From: Verticillium longisporum
Taxonomy: Eukaryota; Ascomycota; Sordariomycetes; Glomerellales; Plectosphaerellaceae
Assembly (NCBI GenBank): GCA_019188255.1
Contig: JAETXT010000001.1
Coordinates: 1,550,001-1,614,000 of the forward strand
DNA length: 64,000 nucleotides
Reading direction: 5' to 3'
This document shows positions 22,966-34,900 of this stretch, piece by piece. A program made the translations under genes and the position numbers. The notes under the pieces were generated by a model, which saw only the letters and a program-made list of their open reading frames with translations, did not search any database and had not been told where the DNA came from. Every line of letters begins with the position of its first letter. Positions within the stretch are counted from its first letter, which is position 1.

Positions 22966-24614
22966 TTAGGCCCTGGCCTTGCCCTTTGGCGTCCTCCTCC
23001 GCTCCCAGACCTGGAGGTACGTCTCGCCAAGGTAGAGCAGCTCGCTCTGCACCTTGTCAACAAACAGGTCCTGGCACACGACCCACTCGTCGCGGCCCTT
23101 GTCCTTGAGCTGGACCTTCCACGTCTTGCGCTCCTCGCCGACGGCGTCGGCGACGTCCTCCCGCCGCGCGCGCACGGCCTCGTGGACGACGTTGGCGACG
23201 AGGTCGTACCAGATGGGCTCGCCGGGCGGGTGCTCGGCCGGGTTGGGCTCGACGTACGGCGCCATGTCGAGGTTGCGCGCGTCAAAGGTGACAATGGTGG
23301 GGTTGCGCTCCGAGACAAACTTGTTCTGGCTGAAGCGCTTGACGTGCATGACGAGATAGGGGGCAGCGGGTGGAGGAGGCGGTAGCGCTTGCGCTGGGCG
23401 AGGTGCTCCTGGGCGTGGCGGCCGTCGTACTTGGCGAGGATCGTCGTCAGGGGCACCTGCGGGATGATGTTGCGGTTGTTCTCGTCCTGGAAGAGCGGCG
23501 CCGCGGGGAGGTCGAGCGTGAGGAGGAGGAAGCGGGAGACGGCAACGTGAACGTCGGCGGCGTCCTCGAAGCGGAGCCGGTCGCCGGCGTCGGCGCGCGC
23601 CGTGATGGCTTGTGACTCGACCTTGAGCTTGCCCTGGAAGATGCGGTGGATCATGGACGAGCCCGGCTTCATCTTGGAGCCACCGAGGCCGAGGTGGAGG
23701 TTGTTGAGGAACCACGAGAGGAACTCGATAGGGTCGGACTGGTTGGTTAGCGTGAAGCGTTTGTTGGAGTCGAGGGCGATTTGTTGAAGGAGCTCGTGTG
23801 GGGATACGTGCGCTTTGAAGGCACGCGGGTTCCAGATCTTGCGCACGAGAATGCTCGTACGCTTGGCGAGCTCAGAGCGCGAGCTGAAGTCCTCGAGGAG
23901 AAAGTAGTTGCGTAATGGTACGACGTGCGACAGCGCCTGCAGGATGACGTTGAGGTAGTCGTTCTCCTTCAGGTTGTTCATACCCACAAAGCCTGGGGCG
24001 TACTCCTTGCCCGCCAGCGTCCACGCCGGCTGAGCTCTCCGATCGAGTTCCATGACTTCCTGCTTCGTATATCGCGGATCCGAGACATACTTGATGTCGT
24101 CGAGAGACTTGCTCTTGACTTCGTAGCCCTCAGGCAGGACGTAGACATTCTGCGTCTGCATGTTGATGTAGACATGGTGATCTTCGTCTAGGGCGTGGAA
24201 GTAGGCGTGGGATTTGGGACCCCGACCCTGGAAATATCGACCACACACGAGACAGGCATAGACGTTGATGTTGGATAAGCTGATTGAGCATAACTTTTCA
24301 AAGTCAAAGTCCAGCACGTTGCGATCTATTGTGTCGAGGTAGAGGTCATCGTAGCCGCTCGTCGGCGCGGATTGTCGGATCGGGGCCGCAGGTGTCTCAT
24401 CCTCAAAGTCATCGTCCTCGTCCTCTTCTTCTACGCTTTTCCCGCCGTTTGCCTCAGCCTTGTCGGTTGCATCGCCGTTCAATCCGTGTGGTGGTGGTGA
24501 CCCCTCCGACATTGTCGCGTCGCCAGTCCTCGACCTCTTCGACCTTGGCGAGTCGACTCCTGCAACCTCATCGAGGGCATCGAGCGCCTGTCGCTTGCGG
24601 CGAGCCTGTTCCAT
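22966..24614 (-). CDS. SAD1: SAD1/USP39, U4/U6.U5 tri-snRNP assembly factor (one-base frame break)
   Basis: Catalytically dead ubiquitin-protease homologue required for pre-mRNA splicing. Single exon; one inserted base gives exactly 550 codons (549 residues), the usual size. The N-terminal ~100 residues are acidic and disordered. A zinc-finger UBP domain follows (CSISLSNINVYACLVCGRY ... HAYFHALDEDHH). In the USP fold the usual NTCY catalytic box is replaced by 'GMNNLKENDYLNVILQ', so the Cys is absent, as expected for this family. The end is 'HVKRFSQNKF' then 'WYDLVANVVHEAV' and 'GRDEWVVCQDLFV'. A C-run of five at 23359-23363 should be six to keep 'LLHPLPPYLVMHVKRF' in frame; without it the last ~130 residues are lost. 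The gene is expected to be essential, so a base-calling error is likely. Confidence 0.92.
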
Positions 24615-24977
24615 ACTGCGCGGTGATCTCGTCGTTACTGTGGAGAGGCAGGAGGATATACGCTGTGCTGTTTGCTGAAGTTTGTTGTGGCAGATGTCGC
24701 ACGGTCGCAAGGCTCAACTGGTGAGTGGTGAGTGGTGACAGAAACTTTGGTTCTGGGGTTGATTACACTACGGAGACCCCACTTCTCCTTGTCAACACGC
24801 CCGTAGCTCGACGAAGACGAATGCGCTCTCGCTTCTTGCCGGCCGGCAGTCACAGCATGCCAAAGATTGAATTAGACAGTCTGAGACCGGACACACACAA
24901 TGGCCATGTCACGCACAGGCTCAAATTCCAAAAGGCTTCTTGCGAGAGGCACGTTCTATTCATTCATTTGTACACCT
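24615..24977. other. short intergenic, SAD1 promoter / UTP13 3' side
   Basis: 363 bases between two minus-strand genes. No motif beyond the expected 5' and 3' UTR regions. Confidence 0.5.
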
Positions 24978-27802
24978 CTACGCCATGACGACATCCTTCT
25001 CGTCACCCGCCTCGCGCAAAACCAGATCATCCAGAGCAGGGGCTAGGTTGTCCATCTCCTGCAGGGTATATTCCACCAAATAACTCTCGTCCACAAGCTC
25101 ATCCATCCTCTTGTAATGCCTCTCAGTGTATACCTTGAGCGCATTCAGGACCTCCTTCAGACTCCTCTGGCCGCGCGCACCCTTGACAGACAGGTTCGAG
25201 AGCTTCGATGCCGGGTAGCTCTTCACCAGCGTCGACAAGATCCTTTGCGCGACGGGTGCCGTCCTGGCGTTGGTATTCCAGTCGCGCAGCCTCAACAGGA
25301 GCAGGAAGATCTGTTCGTCGGAAAGGGTCGCCAGCACCTGGTCTACAGCCTTGGAGCCGCACAGGCTGTCCGCGTCAGGCTTGTTTGATGTTACAACAGA
25401 GGTGAAGAGGCTGAGGAGTCGGCCCGGATGGTTGAGCTGAAGCGCCAGGATGATGGCCTCTCGGTAGGAGCCGGCATGGATGTGGTTCTCGAGCTCCTGC
25501 TCCTGCTCAATGAGTTGCAGCGCGGCCTTGGTGGCCTCCTCCTGCGTCTCAGAGCTCGTGTCTTTCCAGAAACAGACTGTAGAGTCACCACTGCCAGAGA
25601 CGATGGCGTTGGTCTCTGGGTGCACCGCCAGAGCCCATACCCTGTCAATGTGATTGTCCAGTGTACATTCCGTCTCTCCCGACTGAGCATCCCACACCTT
25701 GACAAGGCCATCACCGGCTGCAGTCGCGAAGAGTATCTGCTTGCGCTTCTTTTCCTCAGGCTTGGGCACGTTGAGCCATGCCACCTTTAAAATACTGTTG
25801 GAGTGGCCTTCAAACGTCCTGACGCAGGTGTAGCTCGACAGACTCCACAGCTTGGCCGTCTTGTCACCGCTGCCCGTAAGAATGACACCCTTGCCGGCTA
25901 CCGGGCCCTCGTCACCTTGAATGGTGGGGGTGTGTTCGGGCGCAAACTTGACAGACCAGACACCTCGGCGATGGCCCTTGAGAATGCCTTGGACTTCGCC
26001 CTCTTTCACCGACCAAATCTTGACCGTCTTGTCTTGTGATGCTGTAGCGAACAAATGACCATTGGGGTGCACATCAATGGCGTTGATGTCCTTCTCGTGC
26101 GCTTTCCTAGTGAATAAGGCCCGTGATCCACCCTTCTTGGTCTGAGGCTGACGAGGGATCTCCCACTTTTTGATCGTCATATCCTGGGAGCCGGTCAGGA
26201 GGAAGGGTGGCGGGTGGCTGAGCGGATCCTTGAACTGCGCAGATGACTCGGCGGGGATGGTCTTCGGCAGACCGACAGCACCAACGGACTGGGCGTGGCC
26301 AGTGAACGTAGCGTAGCATGTGAAGGAACTGTTGGCTGGGTCGACACGCCAGAGCCGAGCAGAATTATCCTTTGCACCAGTCGCGATCCAGTGGCCAGAC
26401 CAGTCGACATCCATTGTCAGGACAATATCGTCGTGACCCTTTAGCAGACCGACATCTTGTCCGAAGTATCGCGATCCCTGTGCTGTCCAGTCATGCGCGC
26501 CAGTGATCGACTCAGAACCAGCAACTGATACTAGGCGAACCTCCTCGGCGTTGGTGCCGAGTGCCATGATAGAATGTTCTGGCACCACGTAGGTGAGCTC
26601 AATGATCTCATCGTGCGTTCCTGGGATGCGCCTGAAAGGTTCCGGAGCAGCATCCGTTGTCGAAGCCTTCGTAGGCGTTTGGTAAAGTGCCAAGGTGTGG
26701 TCAACTTGCACGCAGAGAATGAATGGCAGCTCTGGTCGGTAGATTGCAGTCGTGATGCCCTCCGTCTCGGCCTTAGCAGGCTGGTCCTTGGTCACTTCGC
26801 GACCTGTGTCAGTGTCCCAGATCCTCAAACAGCCATTGGAGCCGGCCGAGTATGTGAGCTTGCCCTCGTCAACGAAACCAACTGCTTCGATGAGCTCCAG
26901 ACAAGGAACGACCTTCCTAATCTTCCAGGATCTCGCATCCCACCAGATAATGGTCTTGTCCCTGGATCCTGTAACGATGGCATCCTGTTCTGGCGAGTAA
27001 TCGAGACCCTGCACATCCGAGACATGGGAGTCTAGGCTTGCGATCGTCTTGCGCTTGTGGAGATCCCAGACCCGGACTTTTCCGTCTTGGCTACCCGAGA
27101 TCAGGCGGAATTGCGTGGTGCCAACCTTCACTTCCTCCTCCTCTTCCTCATCGCCGTGGCGGGCCTTCTTGCTCTTCTTCCCGGTGTCACTCTCTTTGGC
27201 CCGTGCCGCTACTTCGAAGAACTTCAGAGCAGAGACGAGGACGCTTGGCCCACGGAATGTGTGAGTGACATATCCTCCAGCAATGTCCCAGACCTTGATG
27301 GCACCGTCAGTGCCACCAGTCGCAAGGAGGGTGCTTGTGCGGTCGACAGCCAGCACAACAACGGGGGTGCCATGAGGCTTCAGGGATCGGACGAGAGTCG
27401 GTGTGATGGAGTCATCGTCGGCGGACTTCAGGGCGTAAATCTTCATGGAGAGCGATCGCGAGCAGATGATGAGGTGCGACGCATTCGGGGTCACTGTTGG
27501 ATCAATTAGCGGGCGTCGACCGCACCAGAAGACAAGTTACATACAGGTCAATGTCGATATTTGCTCGCCATCCTATTATCGATTGTTAGAAAAGGTTTGC
27601 AGCAGCTGGCAGGGCGACGACATACTCCTTCAATCTGTGCAAGATGCCTGCCGTTGGAGGGGTCAGTTAGGACTGCATCCTCGCCCAGAGCTGTGGCTAG
27701 CACTCGGGCGCCATTGTCCAATGCAACTGAGCCGCCAGTGAAAATAGGCCGAATGACCTTGTCGGCATTAAACGTCGTCTTGTAAGGCTGTCGGTTTGCC
27801 AT
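24978..27802 (-). CDS. UTP13: UTP13/TBL3, U3 snoRNP (SSU processome) WD40 protein
   Basis: Nucleolar component of the UtpB complex needed for 18S rRNA processing. Three exons: 27802-27626, 27574-27547 (a 28-base microexon) and 27493-24978, with introns of 51 and 53 bases. The two splices produce 'LAQIEGDGEQISTLTLTPNASHL'-type continuity. 906 residues. Two tandem WD40 propellers are visible as repeated GH..D..W/IWD units, for example 'ATGGTDGAIKVWDIAGG', 'VTGSRDKTIIWWDARSW', 'ATASQDKTVKIWSVKEG', 'LTGSGDKTAKLWSLSSY' and 'VSGSGDSTVCFWKD'. An acidic loop (DEEEEEEVKVG) lies between blades. The helical Utp13-specific C-terminal domain (from about residue 745, 'HIHAGSYREAIILALQLNHP') is complete. 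Frame intact throughout. Confidence 0.95.
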
Positions 27803-28104
27803 TGCGCCGGTATGCAAGATGTCGCGAAACAATACAGACCACTGACTGCTTTCCCGGCCTGTAGCGGGAGTGCTTTACCTGGAAATTTTTCTCGGGCGCT
27901 CTGCACGTTGCTTATCGATAACGCTTCTTATCTTATCTGGGCGACCCAAGATCCGCGCCAGGACGTCACAGAAGGCTTGTTTGTGATCACAGTTGCTTGC
28001 GTTTACACCACTAACCCATCGCCGATCAATTGTCCCTTCAACAGGAGTGGCATCTGAGCTCGCGATCGCATCTCTGTCACTGCAGTACTGACTGCGCTGT
28101 CAGG

Positions 28105-29773
28105 ATGACACGGCTCGGGCCTTTGACAGCGCAAGCTTTGGTCAGCGCGCCCCCCTTCAATATCCGTCCTCAACTCTAATGCAGACTAGGGCCGATCGCC
28201 GTTCGATGACCTTGTCGAGGGCGAGGTAGACGCTGAAGATGAGTCCGGAGAACATACTCAGCAGTATGACAGTCGCGGACGCCCACACAACAACAGCACA
28301 AGGCGAATGAACCGCGACATGATCAGAGCTCACAATGAGGTTATGCAGGTCATTGGAGTGGCTGAGCCAGACAACGTTCCCACTGAGGCGGACCTCGAAT
28401 CCGTCCGTCGATATGTTGATTACGAAGAAACCATGGGTCATCGCCTTCTTAGGATTGGTCGGACACTGGAAGTAGGCGGTGTTTGGGGTGTCAACGGCCT
28501 TCGTGCGAGGATTCTGCTTTACAAGCGTTACGCCGACATCTCTTTCTTCGACCTCTTCCGTTATGAGAAAAGCCAACGTTCCATGTCAAACCTCTTTCTC
28601 GCCGGCCTGCCCACGTTTCTCGCTGGCCACGCCCTTAAGCTTGGGAGCCATCAATGGGCTCCAGCACGAGCTCGAAAACGCTGGCTCAACCCTCTGTTAT
28701 CCTACATCCGAGTGCATTTGCAGCTCTATGTATTCATGCAACGAGCAGACATCATTCCAGCTAGCAAGTGGTTCCCATCATGGACCTACTTTATTCCTGG
28801 GTTCCCTTCTTCACCTATCCCCGCTCCAGAGCCTCCAAAGGACCTCACGGCTGCGTCGCTAGTGCAGTATATTGGAGCCTGGTGTATCAACGCCCTACCA
28901 TTTGCATCGTTCGTTCTCTGGGGCCGTCTCTGGACAAGAGTGACAACGTACATGTGGCAGGAATTTTACGCTCGGCTGCCCAACACTGTACATCATAGAC
29001 GACACCTACCGCCTCCTCCACCACCGCAGGCGGCTCCGCCCTCGCCCCCTGTGGTTGACGCACAGCCGCCTCCGCCCCGGCAACCAGTTGACCTGCCGCC
29101 GCAGAATCGAGCCGAGCTACTACGCGATATCGACGCCCAAGTGGCAAGCGAGAGCACCACGCCTCCTGACCCTCCTCCATCTCAGCCTCTGCGGAGACCA
29201 AGTGCGTTCTCTACCCGCGGAGACGATTTTGGGAGCGACGATGAGGAAGAAGGCGGCATCAGTGCCCCACTGATTAGTTTTGATGTGGAGGCAACAGACT
29301 CGACGGACGCACCACCTGGTCTCTGGTCTGCTGAGCTTCGCCCTAGCGCCGGACCTGAGGGCTCACCTTATGGCTTGGCCGCGCTGCATCCGACGTACGT
29401 GGACACTATGCTCACCCGGTTGCCGGCCTGTCTGGCTTCAGATATTTTCACCGTGATCTCCGCATACGTCATAGTCGCGCCTTATGAAGCCATGGCTTTA
29501 CGTCTCGTCGCACGGGCTTATCGTGAACGAATGGGGCTGCCTGTTTTCGACATACACGAGTGGAAGATCTTTAGTGGATTGACATGGCGGAGCGTGACCA
29601 ACTTCGTTGGCCTTGAGTTTGTGCACTTGATCATTGCCGGTGAGCTGTGGGCCATGATCTCCAGTCTTTCTCAACTGTTCCACATGACGGAGGAAGAGTG
29701 GAAGGAGTTCGAGGAGATGCGCAGAGCCGAGGTGCAGAGGGAACGGGAGGCCATACAGCGCACAGAGCCTTGA
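28105..29773 (+). CDS. fungal multi-pass membrane protein, function unknown
   Basis: Not assigned to a characterised family. The long exon 28190-29773 is open. A likely first exon (28105-28140, MTRLGPLTAQAL) joins through a 49-base GTCAGC..CTAAT..TAG intron in phase 0, giving about 539 residues; the first internal Met would be at 28307. Seen: an acidic N-terminus, then 'NVPTEADLESVRRYVDYEE'. Hydrophobic segments follow ('MSNLFLAGLPTFLAGHALKL', 'GAWCINALPFASFVLWGRLW'). Next is a Pro-rich disordered linker with poly-Pro and an acidic patch GSDDEEEGG. A conserved C-terminal membrane region comes last ('LPACLASDIFTVISAYVIVAP', 'FVGLEFVHLIIAGELWAMISS'). The layout suggests a two-module organelle membrane protein. 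It shares a 300-base divergent promoter with UTP13. Confidence 0.72.
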
Positions 29774-29971
29774 TTGCTAGGCTCGAGAAGTACTATTTAT
29801 TCAGCATAGGCATGGCGTTATGGGCTTTCAGGCAGTGGCCTCATTTTTCAAGAGGGCCAGGCCGACAATCGGCTTATGTAGATCATGGATACCCAGCAAA
29901 ATGAAACTTGAATTCGACATGACGTGACGCTTGTGCCCATACAAAGAAATACACCAGATTACCAGGCAGGT

Positions 29972-30416
29972 TTACTGTCTGCCCTTGCCTTTGCCCTTGC
30001 TGGCCTTCTTCGCCTTCAACTCGTCGACGTAGTCTCTGATGAGTTCGTGCAAATCGGGGTTCTTGCGCGCAAGCAGCACGACGTCGTCTGCGGTGACGGT
30101 AGTCCGGCCAGCGTGCCTGCTGAAACCCTCAAGATCAGTGGCCGTGGCCTCTGCGCGACAGCGTCAGCAGGGTGTCCCAGGCATCATACCGAGTGGCGAG
30201 GGACTTGCCTATTTGTTCCCAGACCATTTCTGTGAGTGCGCCGATGAACTGTGGTGTGGCGTTGCGGTTCTTCTTCATGGATTCTTCGTCGACCATTTGG
30301 CCAACGGCGAACCAAAGGGCAGCCTTGAGGCGCTGGAAAGTGTTACTTTCAGGAATTAGAAAATCCACTCTTATAGCAATTACCTCGCGAGTATCATCCT
30401 GAGCTGGGTCGTTCAT
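29972..30416 (-). CDS. MHF1: MHF1/CENP-S histone-fold protein
   Basis: Small histone-fold subunit that pairs with MHF2/CENP-X, both in the Fanconi-type FANCM/Fml1 DNA-remodelling complex and at the kinetochore. Three exons (30416-30384, 30332-30209, 30150-29972), 111 residues. The protein opens MNDPAQDDTRERLKAALWF and continues 'TPQFIGALTEMVWEQIE' and 'ATATDLEGFSRHAGRTT', then 'VTADDVVLLARKNPDL', the diagnostic CENP-S histone-fold helices. It ends in a Lys/Gly-rich basic tail. The second intron is a GC-AG intron (G|GCAAGT at 30209/30208, CTGAC branch, CAG acceptor, 58 bases). Only this donor keeps the conserved 'EQIE-ATATDLEGF' in frame; the nearby GTATGA donor does not. Too short and too intron-split to stand out as an open frame. 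Confidence 0.88.
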
Positions 30417-31525
30417 GGTGGCTGCGAATGCTGGAAGGGCCGTCAGGAGTCTTGTGGTCACAGACGGCAAGGTGGGGGGGATGTCACAGGGGTACTTTAC
30501 GCGTTCTGAAAGCGCGTCGCGGGGTTTCAATGGGGTAGGTAACCCAAGGTTACGAGCACCTGAGCGAGCGACCACGACAGCTTCTACTGGCTCGACGACA
30601 AAACCCGTATGCACTCAACAAAACGTTCTTACTCAGGCATCGAAGTTTCTGACAAGAAAACATCGACCTTTTGTGTTGTGTAAGTGAAGCAAGTAGATCG
30701 CGCAAGGAGATATTGAGCACGGAGCTGCATTACGGTCAGCTGGTCCTCAAATGACTTTGTCTGTAAGCCTGAATGGCAAGTGCCTGATCACTGTTGGGGA
30801 TCTCCCTTCTACTATTGCTACGGGGAACGTGAAGAGCGCTGTTTGCATACTGGATCGTAGGTCATCTCCTCCATTGTCATGTCTCTGGATTTTTGACACC
30901 AGAGCCAACAGCATGACTTGGAGTGGGAAACAGCTTGAAATCTGCAATCTGGCCCAGAATCTGAGCAATAATACAATACGAGGTTTTTAACGAAATTTCC
31001 CTAGATTACTGTTCAGCTTGAAGATTGCCGTTGAAATCTACTCAAGTGCAGCCTCTTTGACTGTCAAGTATACCTGTACACTGAATTGGCACCTAGCGGT
31101 GTCCCAGGCCAATGGCAGCACCAGTTCGAGCGGCCCGGGCAATTTCTCTTAGGTGCGATCCCCATCCAGGGCCAATTTACGTCACATCCACCCACTAACC
31201 CTTGCCAAGCCTAGCGCATCGAGGTGCTGGGCACAGCGCCCCGCGTGGTGCCGCAACTCCAACGCTCGGTGCAGCCGAATGCAAATCCCAATGCCGACGG
31301 ATCCAGACCAGAGACCTCCATCACGACCCTTTTTTTCTTCCGCATCAACAGCATCAAATCCCGCACCTCATCCGACGCTGCCGTGTTCCAAACAACGATA
31401 CTCTCCGTCAGGACAAACGGAGTAGCCGTCGCACCAAAAAAATCGAGTCCCTTGCGCAACGAGCCTCGCTACAATCCACTCCATCACCAATCCTCGCGCC
31501 AACGCACCCTACTACCTTGTGCAAA
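30417..31525. other. divergent promoter region MHF1 / PGA2
   Basis: 1.1 kb with no supported gene. The right part probably contains the PGA2 5' UTR, which is open in frame upstream of the chosen start. Confidence 0.5.
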
Positions 31526-31933
31526 ATGGATATCCTCAACCGCTCGGCCGCCAACCTGCGCTCGACCTTCACGGAGCTCACGTACGAAAAGTTCATCCGC
31601 ATCGTCATCGTCGTCGGCGCGTACGCCCTCCTCCGCCCCTACCTCCTCAAGATCACAGGCCGCTCGCAAATGGCCCAGCACACCGAGGCCAACGAGGAGG
31701 CTGCCAAGGCCGAGATATCGCCCAACTCCCTGCGCGGACAGGTCGACATACCTGAAGACTCGGATGACGAGGGCGTCGAGGGTGCCGCGACGGGCGCAGA
31801 CTGGGGCAAGAAGGCAAGGAGGAGACAGCGTGAAGTCCTGAAGATGATGATGGATGCCGAGGAGGAGCGGTTGGCGCAGGAACAGGAGGACGAGGAGGAT
31901 AAGGATATCGAAGAGTTCTTGATCAAGGAGTAA
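31526..31933 (+). CDS. PGA2: PGA2-like ER trafficking protein
   Basis: Small endoplasmic-reticulum/nuclear-envelope membrane protein; the yeast member is needed for processing and trafficking of Gas1 and alkaline phosphatase. Single exon, 135 residues, starting MDILNRSAANLRSTF. One transmembrane helix lies at about residues 24-41 (IRIVIVVGAYALLRPYLL) and is followed by the conserved 'KITGRSQMAQHTEANEE'. A long charged coiled-coil tail ends in 'QEDEEDKDIEEFLIKE'. Layout and length match the trafficking protein Pga2 family. The frame is open further upstream, but the chosen Met is the first that gives the conserved N-terminus. Confidence 0.85.
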   Translation: MDILNRSAANLRSTFTELTYEKFIRIVIVVGAYALLRPYLLKITGRSQMAQHTEANEEAAKAEISPNSLRGQVDIPEDSDDEGVEGAATGADWGKKARRRQREVLKMMMDAEEERLAQEQEDEEDKDIEEFLIKE

Positions 31934-34900
31934 AATTACAAGGGTTTCGTGGTTTGTACGGGGCGTTAGGCGGCATATTACTATCGGGACAACCCTTATT
32001 GCTGTGTTTCTGATGTCAAAGTGGGCATGTGGGAGTGTACAGTGTCCGACTCGGAGAGCAATCGTCAGCTAAGCAAGAGAACAGCAGATGACATGGGCTT
32101 TCGTGCCCGAGCTAACTCGTCAATCCTCACAGCCTGGATTTGGAGAGATACCGCCGTTAGAAGGGACAATTGGCGTGGCAAAACAACAACTCCGTAGCAT
32201 GAAGCCTCGCGGATGGGCGCGCACTGCCTGCCTCAGACTGTTTCCGCCTGGGAAGCACAAGGGGACTTGAACTGCTTGGCTATCGCTCAGATTAATAAGG
32301 GGTATGTTCGTACTGAGACTATTGAGCCGTTTTCTTAGGCTGTCCTCAATACAAACCAAACCAAACCCTTCAGCCCCTGAGGCCTCCGTCTCGGTCAGAG
32401 CCTTACCAGAAGCCTGCAACAAACTCCACAAAACATGTCACTCTTGCCTGAAAGTTCATCAGATGATCATCTGGGGAAGAACGGCAATGTCCGATGGCAA
32501 CATGGCTTACCAGAAACTCGAGGCCTTAGTCGGGCGACTATATGTTTGCTCCGATGCACTGGTCAGACGTGCCACTCAACGTCGTCGCATGTCGTCGGGC
32601 TTTGCATCATGTACGGCCGTTTCATGGCATGCGGATTAGGCAGCATCCGACTGAGTGCGCCGCATGATTTGGTCACAACTGCTTTTCTCCAGGTGGATGG
32701 ACAAGGGCCAACCTGTATACATTCCTCTATCTCAGGCCATGTTGGCACTGATGATAAAAAATGCGTGACTACAGTACCTTTGCGTTAGTTCAGATCATGA
32801 TCAATGAACAACTAGCGAGTATGAAGCCTCGCACAGCTACTGGGATTCTATACCAGTACTCAGAACAAGCCTAGATCCAGGCCCGTTTGAAGCTTGATAC
32901 CGTCATGTGGAGGGCAGCTATGATAAGGCTGTCAAGCTTCACATGATTCTTGCATGCGACCCGGGCCGCTTTGACGACGATCGATAGTATCTCGAGGGCG
33001 TATCAAAGTCATGATCGCGCCATTAAAAGCACCTGATGGAACAACTTATAACAAACAGGTACAAGATTTGTATATTCGGTCCCGGGAATCGGGCCCTGAT
33101 GTATTTATGCCCAAAAGTTGTAGCCTTTTCAGGAAAGTTCATCAAGAAGCTGGTTATGTAGTCAAATGTGCAAGTTTGTCGACCGGGGATCCTGGCCACT
33201 TGGATGACTGGAAATGCCTTTGATCTCGAGGCAGCGCACACTATACACATGACGATAACCATAACGTATGACCATTTTGCAGTTTTCAGAGGTGAACCCC
33301 GGCAACTATACCACGTCAAACTGCAAGGCCAAAGGCAAATGCATGCAGAGAACGTAAGGAGCAATTAGTCGGCAGATTAGAGTAAGCCGACACAAGGCTA
33401 CAGTCAATGTAACAGAATGTATAGAGTCGCCAGGAGGAAGAGGAGCAGAATGTGCCGTAAAGATGCCATTGAATGTCGAGGGCGGAAATGTCGACTACAG
33501 CGAAGACCGGACTGAGACTTGAGTCGGCTCGGACTGACATATCAGGTTCGTCCACTTGGCATTCAAGTGCAACACATCAATGACAAACTATGCCGATCTT
33601 GCACGGCAAGTAGTTGAAGAAGCTCCTGATGAACCCACATGGTTTGGTCGTGCGACTTTGGGTAGCGATGCCTCACTCGATCGGCCAAAGCTACGCATGC
33701 TGCAATGTGTCACAGCGTGACACCCACAAGCATTATCTCTACGTCTTGTACAACTGCCAAGCTCTGAATGGTTGTTTCCTCCTCCCCCAGTCGTCGAGTG
33801 CAGTAACTAATGCAAAGCATCTGCGGGATTCGGGGAAAGATGGGTTCATGGGAAGGGCCTAGAAGCCAGTGTGGAGAGGGAGTGAGGAGACTTGAGGGCG
33901 GGCCGGCTTGCGTGGCCCCGCGTCAAGAGAAACGGCCCGCTCCTTGGATCTTATGGGTCTAGGATGCCCCGACGGTGAGTGCGGCGGTTCCGAGTACGCG
34001 GCCCGGCGCCCACCGATCGGAAGGGGGAAACGTGTTCGGATGATGGTCTGAGTGCAGAGATATCGTAGGATGGATGACTGATGATGGAATGCTGCAGGCT
34101 GCCGTTGAACAGGTCCCATCTGAACTGCTGTCGCCATGGCAGACGACGCCCGAAAATGCTGGAGCAGCGAAAATCGGCAGTCTACCTCCCTGACCTTTCG
34201 TCACACGAGGTATCGAAAGGCAACGTACCGCAGGTCGCCCAGCCAAGCAGCATTTGACGAAGCTTGCGCGGTGCGTCTTGGCCAGTAATCACGAGGACAT
34301 GGAAAAGACGGGGAAAGCGATGCACGAACTCGACACAACGCATTGAGGAATGTATGGGGAAATGGATCTTCTCAGCCTCATGAGGCGAAGGATAGAGGCA
34401 AGCCGAGGAGGCCAAGCGGCCAAGCGGCTCCGCCCCAGACGACGCGCATTTCTGTGCCAGGAGGCCTAGCCCCCAAGAGACAAGAGAGCAGTAGGCCGAT
34501 GTTGATGGAGTGATCGGGCGTCTTTAAAGGCCGATATGCCGCTTTTGCGACCCGCTAGGCTTGGTGGCATCGAGGCAACAAACTGGCGCGCCAGCATCAT
34601 GGAACGATGTATGGCAAAGTTGCCTGACCTGGAGTCAATGTGTAGAGAGGTTCAAATGGGCGGCCATCGAGCCCAAGGTCATTGGACGTTGGTTTGAGGA
34701 CGGGCCAGACCGCTACTCAGTCTTATCATATCAGCAGATCATATGCAGGTTGGCAAGAAAAAATCGGGCGGTTGGACGATCGTGTTCATGGTGGCATCGG
34801 CGGTGGTGATGCAGATAGGTGGGTGTGTGGCGGGCTTTGAAGTTGGAGGGGGTACCAGAGGCAGGTCGCTGTGGCGCCTAAAGCGCCCTGTACTAAGGTA

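Noticed and set aside
23959..24040. SAD1 lacking the catalytic Cys considered as a damaged protease
   Set aside because: Loss of the active-site Cys is a fixed feature of the SAD1/USP39 splicing factor family.
32300..33900. Gene-poor stretch considered as an RIP-degraded transposon
   Set aside because: No terminal repeats or recognisable transposase remnants, and AT content is only moderately raised by eye.
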